A stretch of 64,000 nt of DNA, taken from Catonia carolina (taxonomy: Eukaryota > Arthropoda > Insecta > Hemiptera > Achilidae). Shown here one piece after another: positions 1-6,791 of the stretch. The stretch covers positions 79,951,325-80,015,324 of the forward strand of contig JAQMRL010000002.1 in NCBI GenBank assembly GCA_035578175.1, written 5' to 3'. Under the pieces are notes generated by a model. It ran no database searches and had not been told where the DNA came from. It was given only the letters and a program-made list of their open reading frames with translations. Positions within the stretch are counted from its first letter, which is position 1. The number at the start of each line of letters is the position of its first letter. The position numbers were made by a program, and so were the translations under genes.

Positions 1-2
1 AC

Positions 3-134
3 GATGCAATCAGCTGGCTGGCCGATCAGGAAGAGTACGGAGATGATGTCGACTGGATGAATGGGGCAATAGGCGTGCACTTAGCCTATGAAGACCTCGT
101 TTCTACATCCCAAAACACTGGACGAGAAGAATAA
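3..134 (+). CDS. C-terminal fragment of an unidentified plus-strand gene
   Basis: An open frame enters from the left window edge and stops at TAA (132-134), giving the last 43 residues of a protein. The tail is acidic, with runs such as DQEEYGDDVDW. I do not recognise it. Five bases after the stop comes a 16-nt hairpin and then a CA microsatellite. The same arrangement follows the BIR gene at 13058-13369, so the two plus-strand genes share a 3' end and may be related. Coding status rests on the open frame and this shared 3' context only. Confidence 0.4.
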   Translation, partial: DAISWLADQEEYGDDVDWMNGAIGVHLAYEDLVSTSQNTGREE

Positions 135-138
135 AATC

Positions 139-154
139 AGTTCTTTTGAGAACT
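139..154 (+). terminator. 3' hairpin after plus-strand gene
   Basis: AGTTCT-TTTG-AGAACT is a perfect 6-bp stem with a 4-nt loop, 5 nt after the stop at 134. A sister hairpin (AGTTCT-TCTT-AGAACT) follows the BIR gene at 13372-13387. Only the loop differs, so the stem is preserved between the two sites. A role in 3'-end formation is inferred. Confidence 0.4.
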
Positions 155-156
155 AC

Positions 157-202
<46 letters not shown>
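157..202. repeat. (CA)n microsatellite
   Basis: About 23 CA units directly follow the hairpin. ORFs across it on either strand (Thr-His or Cys-Val repeats) are artefacts of the repeat. The sequence after it, to about 330, resembles 13467-13610. Confidence 0.9.
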
Positions 203-206
<4 letters not shown>

Positions 207-450
207 CCGTAAACCCGCCTATCTCTATAAGATATGTCTATTCGCATCCGTGTACGCGTGCGTAAATATTCATATTCTTGGGGGTAGCATGTCCGAAGCC
301 AAAAAGAGGTGACGGCGCTGTTTGTGACACACATACACTCACGATTAAAAATATTGTTCCTATATCGTCCTACTATCCTATCAATCATAATAAAATAAGG
401 TATAGCCCGCATGGTTGTAGGCGAAGCCGCTCAAGAGCGGTAAATTAGGT

Positions 451-466
451 AGCCCTGAAAAGGGCT
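451..466 (-). promoter_or_regulatory. Histone-mRNA-like 3' stem-loop
   Basis: On the minus strand the sequence is AGCCCT-TTTC-AGGGCT, preceded by AAAAC and followed by ACC. The replication-dependent histone stem-loop is a 6-bp stem of GGCYCU type with a UUUC loop and an ACC-type 3' flank. This site matches it except that the first pair is A-U instead of G-C. It lies about 48 nt beyond the stop of the minus-strand ORF ending at 514, a normal distance for this element. No clear purine-rich downstream element was seen. Function is inferred. Confidence 0.4.
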
Positions 467-513
467 GTTTTAAAGTCGATCCCCATCGGGAGAGTGGGTG
501 GGTGGGTGGGTGG

Positions 514-915
514 TTAGGGCGGGCCGTGCGCCTTCCGCACCCGATCGTGGTACGCAGAGAATCCGTCCGGAGTTAGGAACACCCTGCTTAATGTGTTGTC
601 CTTTCCAGCGTTGTAGCAGTCAATCATATCAGTTAAAATACGACGGACGCTGACATATCGGATGCTGATCCAGTCTTCGTCGTACACCTTGCCGTACCAG
701 AAACACACGTCGTCGTTGTTGAACATCATCGACCATCGATACAAGTGGCGCAGCAGATCGGATGGACCGTTGTTTGTCAGTAGTAGCGTGTTAAGTGTCA
801 CGCACCACGACTCTTTCCGCAGGCTGTTGCAATGGTATACACGTTCCATGCTGGAATGAGCGGTGATCGCGCGCGCGCGCGCCAGCCTGTCTCTCTCCCA
901 CCACTCTCTAGACAT
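514..915 (-). CDS. Unidentified protein, 133 aa
   Basis: ATG at 915 opens a 133-residue frame; a second ATG at 849 would give 111 residues and excludes the GC-rich tract that encodes the first part, so either start is possible. The protein is rich in Trp, Tyr, Asp and Arg and has no recognised motif, signal peptide or membrane segment. It is the last minus-strand ORF of the element in the window and is followed by a histone-like stem-loop. It is probably an accessory viral protein; function unknown. Confidence 0.5.
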   Translation of the reverse strand: MSREWWERDRLARARAITAHSSMERVYHCNSLRKESWCVTLNTLLLTNNGPSDLLRHLYRWSMMFNNDDVCFWYGKVYDEDWISIRYVSVRRILTDMIDCYNAGKDNTLSRVFLTPDGFSAYHDRVRKAHGPP

Positions 916-968
916 CGGGCGCCCGAGGCCCGACGCCCCGAGGCCCCCCGACAAGCGCGCGCGCGCGT
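867..968. repeat. GC-rich module with (CG)n blocks
   Basis: Two GCGCGCGC tracts flank a segment rich in CCCGAGGCC. Its reverse complement resembles the GGGCCTCGGGCCTC modules at 12315-12549 and 13700-13796. All three lie near gene starts or ends in the accessory parts of the element. Confidence 0.6.
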
Positions 969-974
969 CGTTTG

Positions 975-1241
975 TTACGCGCTATACGCGTCGTCCAGCA
1001 GTCTGTACAACGTCGACCGATCCAAGTTGATCGGCGCGTTGAAGGCGAGGTATTCTTCGATCGATCGGATCGGTACGGATCGAAGGAAAAGTCTTTTCAG
1101 CGCCGCTCCGTCTGTCGCCTCCTCCTGCGTACCGATCGATCGAACGGAATGTTCGATAAGTCTGTCGATCTCTACGTACCATTCCTGCAGTTGGCGGACG
1201 TCGTGTTCCGCGACGATCTCACGAGGTCGTCGGGGGTCCAT
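975..1241 (-). CDS. Unidentified small protein, 88 aa
   Basis: The open frame extends up to 1334, but the part above 1241 has only a GTG start and contains a TATA box (1310-1317), so I choose the ATG at 1241. The 88-residue product begins MDPRRPREI, is charged and mostly helical in character (QLQEWYVEIDRL), and has no family I recognise. The promoter layout (TATA about 70 nt before the ATG, conserved module further upstream) supports a real gene. Confidence 0.55.
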   Translation of the reverse strand: MDPRRPREIVAEHDVRQLQEWYVEIDRLIEHSVRSIGTQEEATDGAALKRLFLRSVPIRSIEEYLAFNAPINLDRSTLYRLLDDAYSA

Positions 1242-1309
1242 ACCTCCACCACCACCACCACCGCTCACCGTCGAACGAACGACTGCGCTGACGTCAGACG
1301 GACCGGTCG

Positions 1310-1317
1310 TATTTATA
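1310..1317 (-). promoter_or_regulatory. TATA box of ORF 975-1241
   Basis: TATAAATA on the minus strand lies about 70 nt upstream of the chosen ATG at 1241, leaving room for a short leader. It falls inside the longer open frame, which is why the longer start was rejected. Confidence 0.55.
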
Positions 1318-1324
1318 ACCACTT

Positions 1325-1405
1325 CCTGTTCCACATCGCCCGGGAGGCCGGAAGGCGGATGCGTTTTTTTTTACGTGCTCTCCCCCGTAGGCCTATTGCA
1401 CGTGA
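1325..1405 (-). promoter_or_regulatory. Upstream module, copy 1
   Basis: About 80 bp here match 2287-2367. Shared blocks include GTTCCACA, GAGGCCGGAAG, a T-run of 8-9 followed by ACGTGCT, and TAGGCCTA/T-TGCAC. Both copies lie just upstream of a minus-strand gene, so a shared viral promoter element is likely. Confidence 0.55.
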
Positions 1406-1418
1406 ACAGTGTTCATAT

Positions 1419-1589
1419 TTAGCGTCCGCCACCACCACCACCACCACCGCTGCTCCAACAACACTTGTCCATGATCACTTTGGCGAACATGTAAACGAGT
1501 AAATTTTTTTTCCGATTGAGACGACGTTTGCGTGCGGATATCGCTATTAAACGTTCCGGGTCGTCGACGGCTGCTGCTGATGGTGGCAT
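1419..1589 (-). CDS. Possible small basic protein, 56 aa
   Basis: The ATG at 1589 is 16 nt below the stop of the preceding gene (1606-2253), fitting the tight packing of the element. The product has a basic centre (ARKRRLNRKKN) and a poly-Gly tail encoded by a GGT/GGC-type repeat. No family is recognised. Upstream extension uses only a GTG start. The ORF could be fortuitous. Confidence 0.3.
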   Translation of the reverse strand: MPPSAAAVDDPERLIAISARKRRLNRKKNLLVYMFAKVIMDKCCWSSGGGGGGGGR

Positions 1590-1605
1590 GGCAACTCTGT
1601 TAATC

Positions 1606-1962
1606 TCAGAATACACGAATGTATGGTTTTTGTTGACCACCGCCGCCGCCGCTGTAGTTTTTATGCATGATTATAGAGAAATTTGTACAAAAACGACCTT
1701 GGAGGTAATCTGTAGTGCTGTGGTAAGCGATGTCCGACCGCTCTGTCGTTTCGTGCGCTACCAATAGCGGCCTTGTTGCCGGTCCGTCTACAGTATCGTA
1801 TCCGCCGTCGTACACCATTCTTTGAAACCGTTGTTGTTTCCTTATAGCCTCGTAAACCGTGACGTTTAGCACATTGTTGCCACCTGAACTTGCGAGCCTA
1901 TTCAAAGTGCCGTCGTCCAAATCCAATTGAGTCGAATCGTTCAATTTGTACGCTCTTACGCT

Positions 1963-2009
<47 letters not shown>

Positions 2010-2253
2010 AACCGGAGAATATAATTGTTTCTCTTCCGATTATGTTGATATGACGGTTTTCAGTCTTGAACTTGCACCAGTACCTTTTCTCGCAGTTTTT
2101 AAAGCTCACACACACTTTCACGTTATCTCCACCCGCACTAAACTCGTGCCGGCAGAGGTCGACAATGAGTACGTTGTTCGCGTTCAAAGTATAGTTTGTC
2201 GGATTGTAGAGCTTATCTCCCACTTTGACGCGTACGTCACGTACCGTGTTCAT
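1606..2253 (-). CDS. Unidentified protein with poly-Asp tract, 215 aa
   Basis: ATG at 2253 opens a 215-residue frame. The first 75 residues contain a Cys-containing segment (VCVSFKNCEKRYWCKF) that could form a compact beta domain. An uninterrupted run of 14 Asp follows, encoded by a GAC/GAT microsatellite, and the C-terminus has a short Gly run. I do not recognise the family. The conserved upstream module (2287-2367) begins about 34 nt before the start, and TCAGTC, an arthropod initiator-like motif, lies between them. Confidence 0.6.
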
Positions 2254-2286
2254 GTTGACGGTGCAATGATCACCCGTCGACTGACT

Positions 2287-2367
2287 TCCAGTTCCACACC
2301 GCCCACAAGAGGCCGGAAGTATGGCGCGTTTTTTTTAACGTGCTTTCCCCGATAGGCCTAATGCACA
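2287..2367 (-). promoter_or_regulatory. Upstream module, copy 2
   Basis: Counterpart of 1325-1405, placed directly upstream of the gene starting at 2253. The T-run/ACGTGCT and AGGCCTAATGCAC blocks are the best conserved. Confidence 0.55.
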
Positions 2368-2394
2368 TATGATTTTTTTCTTTTTATGAATAAA

Positions 2395-3084
2395 TTATAA
2401 CCGTGGCATAATGACATCAAACTCGATCGGAATGTTGCGCACGTAATATTTAACACAGGCAATGTGCCAGTCATAAAAGTCTCCGCACCACGCACACACC
2501 ACTTTGTTTATCGTCGTATCGTAGTGAAAACCGGCTTTGGCCAACTCTTCGCAATTGCCACCCGCCGGAAGTCTCGTCGACGAGGCGTCCATCAACGATT
2601 GCAAACGGTTACTTTCACGCGTATAGTCGTACAGTTGTTTCAACCACTCCATGTGGAAAACGGCCGATTGAAGGGCGCACCGTACACCGTTGGCGTGCAC
2701 CGGACAGGACAATGTGTCATCGTTGAATGTTGGTTTTGGCGCCGTGTCCGGTATCTGTTTCACATTATTGTGAAACCTTTGTAAGAAACGCACCTTCTCC
2801 AAACCTTTGGTGTATATCGTATGAAAGTACGCGCAAAGCTGCTTCATCGCCGCCTCGGAATATTCTACGTCACCGTGTTCCCATTTAATGTAGTGGTAAC
2901 GGGTCTCAAGCCATTCGACCGTCCGTCGATGGCTCTTGTCCAACAGTGTTTTCGCGTATGGCGGACGGAAAAACAGATGGGTAAAGTGTTTCCGCTCGTC
3001 GACCAGCACCAGCTCTTTGACGATAAAATCATTGCGGTTGTCACGGAACGCGTGAAACTCGATCACACCGCAACCACCTGCCAT
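2395..3084 (-). CDS. Insect-element protein with degenerate C-terminal BIR, 229 aa
   Basis: Residues 7-105 (EFHAFRDNRNDF, then FRPPY, then WLETRYHYIKWEHGDVEY) resemble a domain I associate with uncharacterised proteins of arthropod virus-like elements; a nuclease-like role is only a guess. Residues 127-144 hold a C-H-C-H set (CPVH, C, H) that could bind zinc. Residues 178-222 look like the first half of a BIR (ELAKAGFHY, then CAWC, then YDW), but the His and last Cys ligands expected downstream are missing. The gene starts 25 nt below the MCP stop. The complete BIR gene of the same element is at 13058-13369, so this may be a decayed or repurposed relative. Confidence 0.6.
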   Translation of the reverse strand: MAGGCGVIEFHAFRDNRNDFIVKELVLVDERKHFTHLFFRPPYAKTLLDKSHRRTVEWLETRYHYIKWEHGDVEYSEAAMKQLCAYFHTIYTKGLEKVRFLQRFHNNVKQIPDTAPKPTFNDDTLSCPVHANGVRCALQSAVFHMEWLKQLYDYTRESNRLQSLMDASSTRLPAGGNCEELAKAGFHYDTTINKVVCAWCGDFYDWHIACVKYYVRNIPIEFDVIMPRL

Positions 3085-3109
3085 GTCGAGCGAAGCCGAA
3101 GGACTGAGC

Positions 3110-4312
3110 TTACATCAAGCGGGTGACTTGGGTGGTCAGCGGAGTGTACTGCACAACCGAATCGTAAATGATGATACAATAAGCGGTGGTGTTTGCTGGG
3201 ATGTTTGTGTTCGTTTCAAACTCCAAGCGGATGTCGACCGCACCGACCTTGAGCGATTCGTTTTGGCGCGAGCAGTCGATGAAGACTAAAGGCGTCTTGG
3301 TAGAAAATGTCGCCAGCGACAGGGATGGTCCTTCCTCGTCCCGCCCGTAATAGACGTTTATGAAATTGCAGTACCAGTTGTAGAGCACCGCCTTGTTACC
3401 CATAAGGTTCATATACGGATAATACTGTTCGTTCAGGTGTAACCGTACGTTCTTGAGATCGCAAAAGTCAAAGTACGAATTGTTCACGGTCTGGTTGTTT
3501 TTACGCCCCGTCTGGAAGGCGAGCACTACAAACCGCGGCTTTTCCATCTGCGTGGTGGTCTTCACCACCCAGTTGTGATGCGTGGCGGTGGGCAGTACGG
3601 GATACTCGTATATCTGCCAGGTGCGAAACGGCATAGCAATCGGACGGTCAACGTCCGTCATCTTCAGGAGGTTGCGGCGGTAGGCGTCCTCCACCGACAC
3701 GTAGGGTACCACCCATTGCAATTTTGTAAGAGTAAAGGTCACTTTATTCGTCGCCGCCTCTGTAACAACCACATTAGCGTCGTTCGATCCGCGCAGCAGA
3801 GTGAGTTTTTGGTCCACATTCAGTATGATTTTTCCATAGTCTTCCGCCCAACCCATCAACATTCGCAGCGGTGTGCAGAAAGAGAATTTGTTATCGGTGA
3901 CGGTGATCGGATCGGCCCCGATCTTCCACCCGGCGTTCTCCAATGTGTGCTTCTGACTCAGCCGCGCCGACAGTATGTTCTTCACGGTGGTCGTCACACC
4001 CACATTTTTTGTTCGGTCCACTACCATACCGCCAATCTCGTATCGTATCTCGTCAAAGAGGTAAGCTACCGGATTGTTTACCAGTTGCACGTCAGCCGCG
4101 GCCGCGGTCGCGGTCACCGCAGTCACTGTACCTTCCACGTAGATATAACTTTTGGACGGAAGTGTGTACACGTCTTGTTGGTGTATAGGAATCGTGATTT
4201 CATCGTTGTTGTTTAATGTCTGCGAGGCGTACGGTAGATGTACGTGCTCTTCAAACTTTTGCACGGTATCGTCTATTTCGTACTTGTCGCTTACACCCAA
4301 AATCGACGACAT
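3110..4312 (-). CDS. MCP: Major capsid protein, hexon-like, 400 aa
   Basis: Forms the main capsid shell; Polinton MCPs are double jelly-roll proteins that assemble as trimers. I recognise the segment around residues 82-112 (VAYLFDEIRYEIGG, then DRTKNVGVTTT) and the following FSFCTPLRMLMGWAEDY as characteristic of MCPs of insect virus-like elements. Length is near the lower end for Polinton MCPs. The start is an ATG at 4312; a small ORF overlaps it by 22 nt. Neighbouring penton, protease and ATPase genes support the call. The gene has no internal stops. Confidence 0.8.
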   Translation of the reverse strand: MSSILGVSDKYEIDDTVQKFEEHVHLPYASQTLNNNDEITIPIHQQDVYTLPSKSYIYVEGTVTAVTATAAAADVQLVNNPVAYLFDEIRYEIGGMVVDRTKNVGVTTTVKNILSARLSQKHTLENAGWKIGADPITVTDNKFSFCTPLRMLMGWAEDYGKIILNVDQKLTLLRGSNDANVVVTEAATNKVTFTLTKLQWVVPYVSVEDAYRRNLLKMTDVDRPIAMPFRTWQIYEYPVLPTATHHNWVVKTTTQMEKPRFVVLAFQTGRKNNQTVNNSYFDFCDLKNVRLHLNEQYYPYMNLMGNKAVLYNWYCNFINVYYGRDEEGPSLSLATFSTKTPLVFIDCSRQNESLKVGAVDIRLEFETNTNIPANTTAYCIIIYDSVVQYTPLTTQVTRLM

Positions 4313-4479
4313 ATTATTCCTGTTGTTGGTGCTGCTGCTGCTGCTGCTCCTGCACTATGAATCCTATTCGACGGAGAAACGCCCTTGTTCTCCGGTGTCA
4401 ACTCAGCCGTTGTCGTACGGCTACTGACCGATTTTACCGGTGCACTGACCTCCTTGGACGACTTGAATACCAGTCCCAT
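4291..4479 (-). pseudogene. Small gene between penton and MCP, probable frameshift
   Basis: An ATG at 4479, 3 nt below the penton stop, opens a 62-residue frame that runs 22 nt into the MCP start. Near 4382-4384 (a CCC run on the plus strand) the coding pattern appears to switch: another frame then continues through a Gln-rich tail and stops immediately before the MCP ATG, filling the gap exactly. This suggests a one-base indel in a small capsid-region gene, or less likely programmed frameshifting. The part before the shift is Ser/Thr/Lys-rich. Function is unknown. Confidence 0.4.
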
Positions 4480-4481
4480 TT

Positions 4482-5165
4482 TTATACCGCTGCTGCTCTT
4501 CGACGCAAATGAAGACGTAGCGTGATGGTTTCTCCGCGAAAATTTATCAGACGTCCGTCCTGATCCAACAACCGTACTGTAATGTGGTGGATACGATTCG
4601 TGTTCACCGGTACGTATATCACGGTGGGCGGTGACTCTACTATTTTGAAGCCGGGCGCTACGGACGGAAAAAACTCATGGATCGTGTGTCCTTCCACTCC
4701 GTTGCTGTAAGACCCGCGGGCGATATTACATTCTACACGTATCGTGCTCACCTTTATTATGGACACGGGATGTTGAGAAGTGTGCTTTTTGTTGGCTTCC
4801 AGCACGACCCTGTCGTAGCCCAGCAGCGATCCGATAGAGTTCGGTACGCTAAAGTCGATCTTCTGGTTCGTTTCGATTTCACATTTGAAAGTGTTGTTGT
4901 TTGCAATCAGTTTTATCTTTTCTCCTTTCGCCAAACGATCGATGATATAGTTGTTGATGTCATTGATCTCGTACGAACCCTCGGGCAGTAGTATGCGTTT
5001 GTCGGTGTTGCTGTACGCAAAACAGTTGTTCACGCCGTCTTCCACGTTCGGTATCGAATTGTAGGTGGACAAGTTGATCAGTCCGATTTCCCAGTCGCCG
5101 ACCAACTCCAACGGAGGGAAGAGATCGCACGTTAAAACGCTTTGGTTATGGCTCAGGCAAAACAT
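4482..5165 (-). CDS. Minor capsid protein, penton-like, 227 aa
   Basis: Predicted single jelly-roll protein of the capsid vertices. Recognisable features are SIGSLLGYDRVVL in the middle and a C-terminal block (HEFFPSVAPGFKIVESPP, then ITVRLLDQDGRLINFRGE) that I know from penton-like proteins of insect Polinton/adintovirus loci. The ATG at 5165 lies 46 nt below the protease stop. It forms a virion block with MCP and protease and has no disabling mutations. Confidence 0.72.
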   Translation of the reverse strand: MFCLSHNQSVLTCDLFPPLELVGDWEIGLINLSTYNSIPNVEDGVNNCFAYSNTDKRILLPEGSYEINDINNYIIDRLAKGEKIKLIANNNTFKCEIETNQKIDFSVPNSIGSLLGYDRVVLEANKKHTSQHPVSIIKVSTIRVECNIARGSYSNGVEGHTIHEFFPSVAPGFKIVESPPTVIYVPVNTNRIHHITVRLLDQDGRLINFRGETITLRLHLRRRAAAV

Positions 5166-5210
5166 TGTCGTTGTCGTCGTCGTCGTTACTCGTGTGCATC
5201 CGACTCGATA

Positions 5211-5537
5211 CTAACGCAACACGCTCGCCAAAAATAAGAGGCACAGGTGTCCGCATATCACAGTGTCTAACGATTGGTAGTTTGAGTAATTGTAAAAAAC
5301 GCTGGTCTGCTGGCCAAAGTATTGGATCAATTCTTCGGGCGGTGGTAGGTTACCGAAGCTGTCAAAGTAATTGATCACCGTACCTTGTTTCCGGTAGCAC
5401 ACCCAATGCGTTCCCGGTCCGCGAACACTGTCCAGATTGACGATGGCAATTTCATTGCGAAGCGGACGCGCGGGCAGCCGGTCTCTCATGTACACTCCGC
5501 GCAGTGGAATGTTCAGTGCTCGCGCATAGTTAACCAA
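5211..5537 (-). CDS. PRO: Adenain-like cysteine protease, no own ATG
   Basis: Capsid maturation protease of the adenovirus type (C5 fold). Counting from the TTG at 5537, the triad is His44 (PGTHWVCY), Asp59 (YFDSFGN) and Cys95 (ICGHLCLLFL), with Gln88 in the usual place before the Cys. The family-typical N-terminus (LTNIDL before VNYARALNIP, then RGVYMRD) continues upstream of 5537, and the frame stays open to about 5624 without any ATG, overlapping the end of the PLA2 gene. A run of 10 A in that overlap is positioned for -1 frameshifting from the PLA2 frame, so the protease may be made as a PLA2-protease fusion. Splicing is the alternative. Confidence 0.8.
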   Translation of the reverse strand: MVNYARALNIPLRGVYMRDRLPARPLRNEIAIVNLDSVRGPGTHWVCYRKQGTVINYFDSFGNLPPPEELIQYFGQQTSVFYNYSNYQSLDTVICGHLCLLFLASVLR

Positions 5538-5548
5538 GTCGATATTGG

Positions 5549-6181
5549 TTAGCGGCGACGGCGAGGATGTTTTTTTTTTCTTCCACCGCCGCTCTTCGGG
5601 TACGGACGTAGGTACAGACCTTTACCCACCATAGACTTTAGACGGCGCAGTGCGGCTAACGCCGCTCTCGTCGTCTTCTTTTTTTTCCCACGAACTCTTC
5701 TTCTTCTTCTCCTGAGTCCACCACCCATTTTGGCTTTGGTTTTCATGAGGTTAGTGACTGTCCAAGCGGCCGCTTTTTCCCCTAAACTCGCGTCCTTCGC
5801 TTTCACTCGTGTCCAGGCGCGTTCCGCCAATTCTTTGTCGGCGACCGCTCTGTGCGCTGTATCGCTGTACTTGCTATAAGCTATATCGTGCTGCTTGCAC
5901 GCTGCGTCCAACGGATTTATGCCCGGGTCGCCTCTCCGCAACCGCTTTTCCAATTTGGTGCCCGGTCCGCAATACTGGTATCCGGGTATATGTAGCTCGA
6001 CGGGTAGCAAGTCGACCGCTTTGTTCAACACAGTTCCCGCAACGTCACCGATTCCTTCGACAGCGCTGCTTATTACTTTTCTCGCGACCGATGTTAACAC
6101 TCCAGATCCCGTCTTTAAACTGACTGATTTCCGCTTGTACCGTCTACTCCGTTGTTTTCTGATGCTCCGTCGTCTGGTCAT
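5549..6181 (-). CDS. Parvovirus-type phospholipase A2 capsid-associated protein, 210 aa
   Basis: Start chosen at the ATG at 6181, because the longer frame begins at TTG. The PLA2 domain spans roughly residues 62-117: the calcium loop GYQYCGPGTKL is at 67-77 and the catalytic His-Asp pair (KQHDIAY) at 98-99. This is the domain used by parvoviruses in endosomal escape and also reported in adintoviruses. The N-terminus is very basic, and the C-terminal third has Arg/Lys clusters (RRRRRRV, KKKK) like adenoviral core proteins, so DNA binding inside the virion is plausible. It overlaps the fibre-like gene by 38 nt and the protease frame by about 75 nt. Confidence 0.8.
   Translation of the reverse strand: MTRRRSIRKQRSRRYKRKSVSLKTGSGVLTSVARKVISSAVEGIGDVAGTVLNKAVDLLPVELHIPGYQYCGPGTKLEKRLRRGDPGINPLDAACKQHDIAYSKYSDTAHRAVADKELAERAWTRVKAKDASLGEKAAAWTVTNLMKTKAKMGGGLRRRRRRVRGKKKKTTRAALAALRRLKSMVGKGLYLRPYPKSGGGRKKKHPRRRR
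5573..5579 (-). promoter_or_regulatory. Candidate -1 frameshift slippery site (PLA2 to protease)
   Basis: On the minus strand the PLA2 frame reads AGA AAA AAA AAA CAT, giving the phased heptamer A-AAA-AAA inside a run of 10 A. A -1 slip leads exactly into the protease frame, which has no ATG. The PLA2 stop lies about 20 nt further on. Polymerase slippage on the A-run would have the same effect. Confidence 0.45.
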
Positions 6182-6791
6182 TACTAGAAGATGCCTTCGG
6201 GTCAAACTCTACAGAAGGACTGAACTTATCGGGGTCATTACTAGATGCCTTCGGGTCAAACTCCACAGAAGGACTGAACGCATCGGGGGGATGCAGATAA
6301 GTCTCACCTCTGTTGTAAAACGCGATCTTCTCGTCCACAATTGTTCTGATTTTATCTTCCATTTCTGCACGTAATGATATCGCCGACTCGACCAACGGTT
6401 CGACTCTTTTGAATGCTCCTTCTATCTGCTTGATGGCTTCCAATTTATGGTCGTGCATTACACTCTTCACATAATGCTCCATATCAGCATATGACTTCTT
6501 TGCTTGCTCTTCGTAATGAGATTTTAATTTTACGTATACATCCACAATTTGCTGCGCCAGTTCGTTGTGTTTCATCACAGCAAAGCTGTTAATTTTCTGC
6601 TCCGTTTTCATAAGCGTATGAAAATTTACGGCATCGTGGTCTTTCATCTGTTCCCTGTTGGCCACATTGCGCAACGATCGGTGCTCCATGTCGAATTCAC
6701 CGTCGCCGGTCAATTTGAAACCTTCGCCGGGCGGCCCACGCGCCGCACCACGACCACCGCCCTCATACCGTCCGAATTTGTCTACACTCAT
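6144..6791 (-). CDS. Fibre-like coiled-coil protein, 215 aa
   Basis: The N-terminus (FGRYEGGGRGAARGPPGEGFKL) has a short collagen-like Gly/Pro stretch, followed by DMEHRSLRNVAN and a long helical, charged region (about 55-160) with heptad character. This resembles trimeric fibre or spike proteins in other Polinton-like elements; the assignment rests on architecture. The C-terminus carries a tandem duplication of FSPSVEFDPKASS (6183-6270 at DNA level), likely a recent expansion. The ATG overlaps the stop of the DUF8207-like gene (ATGA), so co-transcription is likely. Confidence 0.6.
   Translation of the reverse strand: MSVDKFGRYEGGGRGAARGPPGEGFKLTGDGEFDMEHRSLRNVANREQMKDHDAVNFHTLMKTEQKINSFAVMKHNELAQQIVDVYVKLKSHYEEQAKKSYADMEHYVKSVMHDHKLEAIKQIEGAFKRVEPLVESAISLRAEMEDKIRTIVDEKIAFYNRGETYLHPPDAFSPSVEFDPKASSNDPDKFSPSVEFDPKASSSNDQTTEHQKTTE

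Noticed and set aside
88..412. ORFs on both strands across the CA microsatellite
   Set aside because: Composition is dictated by the simple repeat (Thr-His or Cys-Val runs); no domain and no start context.
832..1502. Long plus-strand ORFs opposite the early region
   Set aside because: Antisense shadows caused by GC-rich sequence; minus-strand genes have better starts and promoter signals.
3575..4216. Plus-strand ORF of 213 codons opposite the capsid gene
   Set aside because: Shadow of the MCP gene, which has recognisable family motifs on the other strand.
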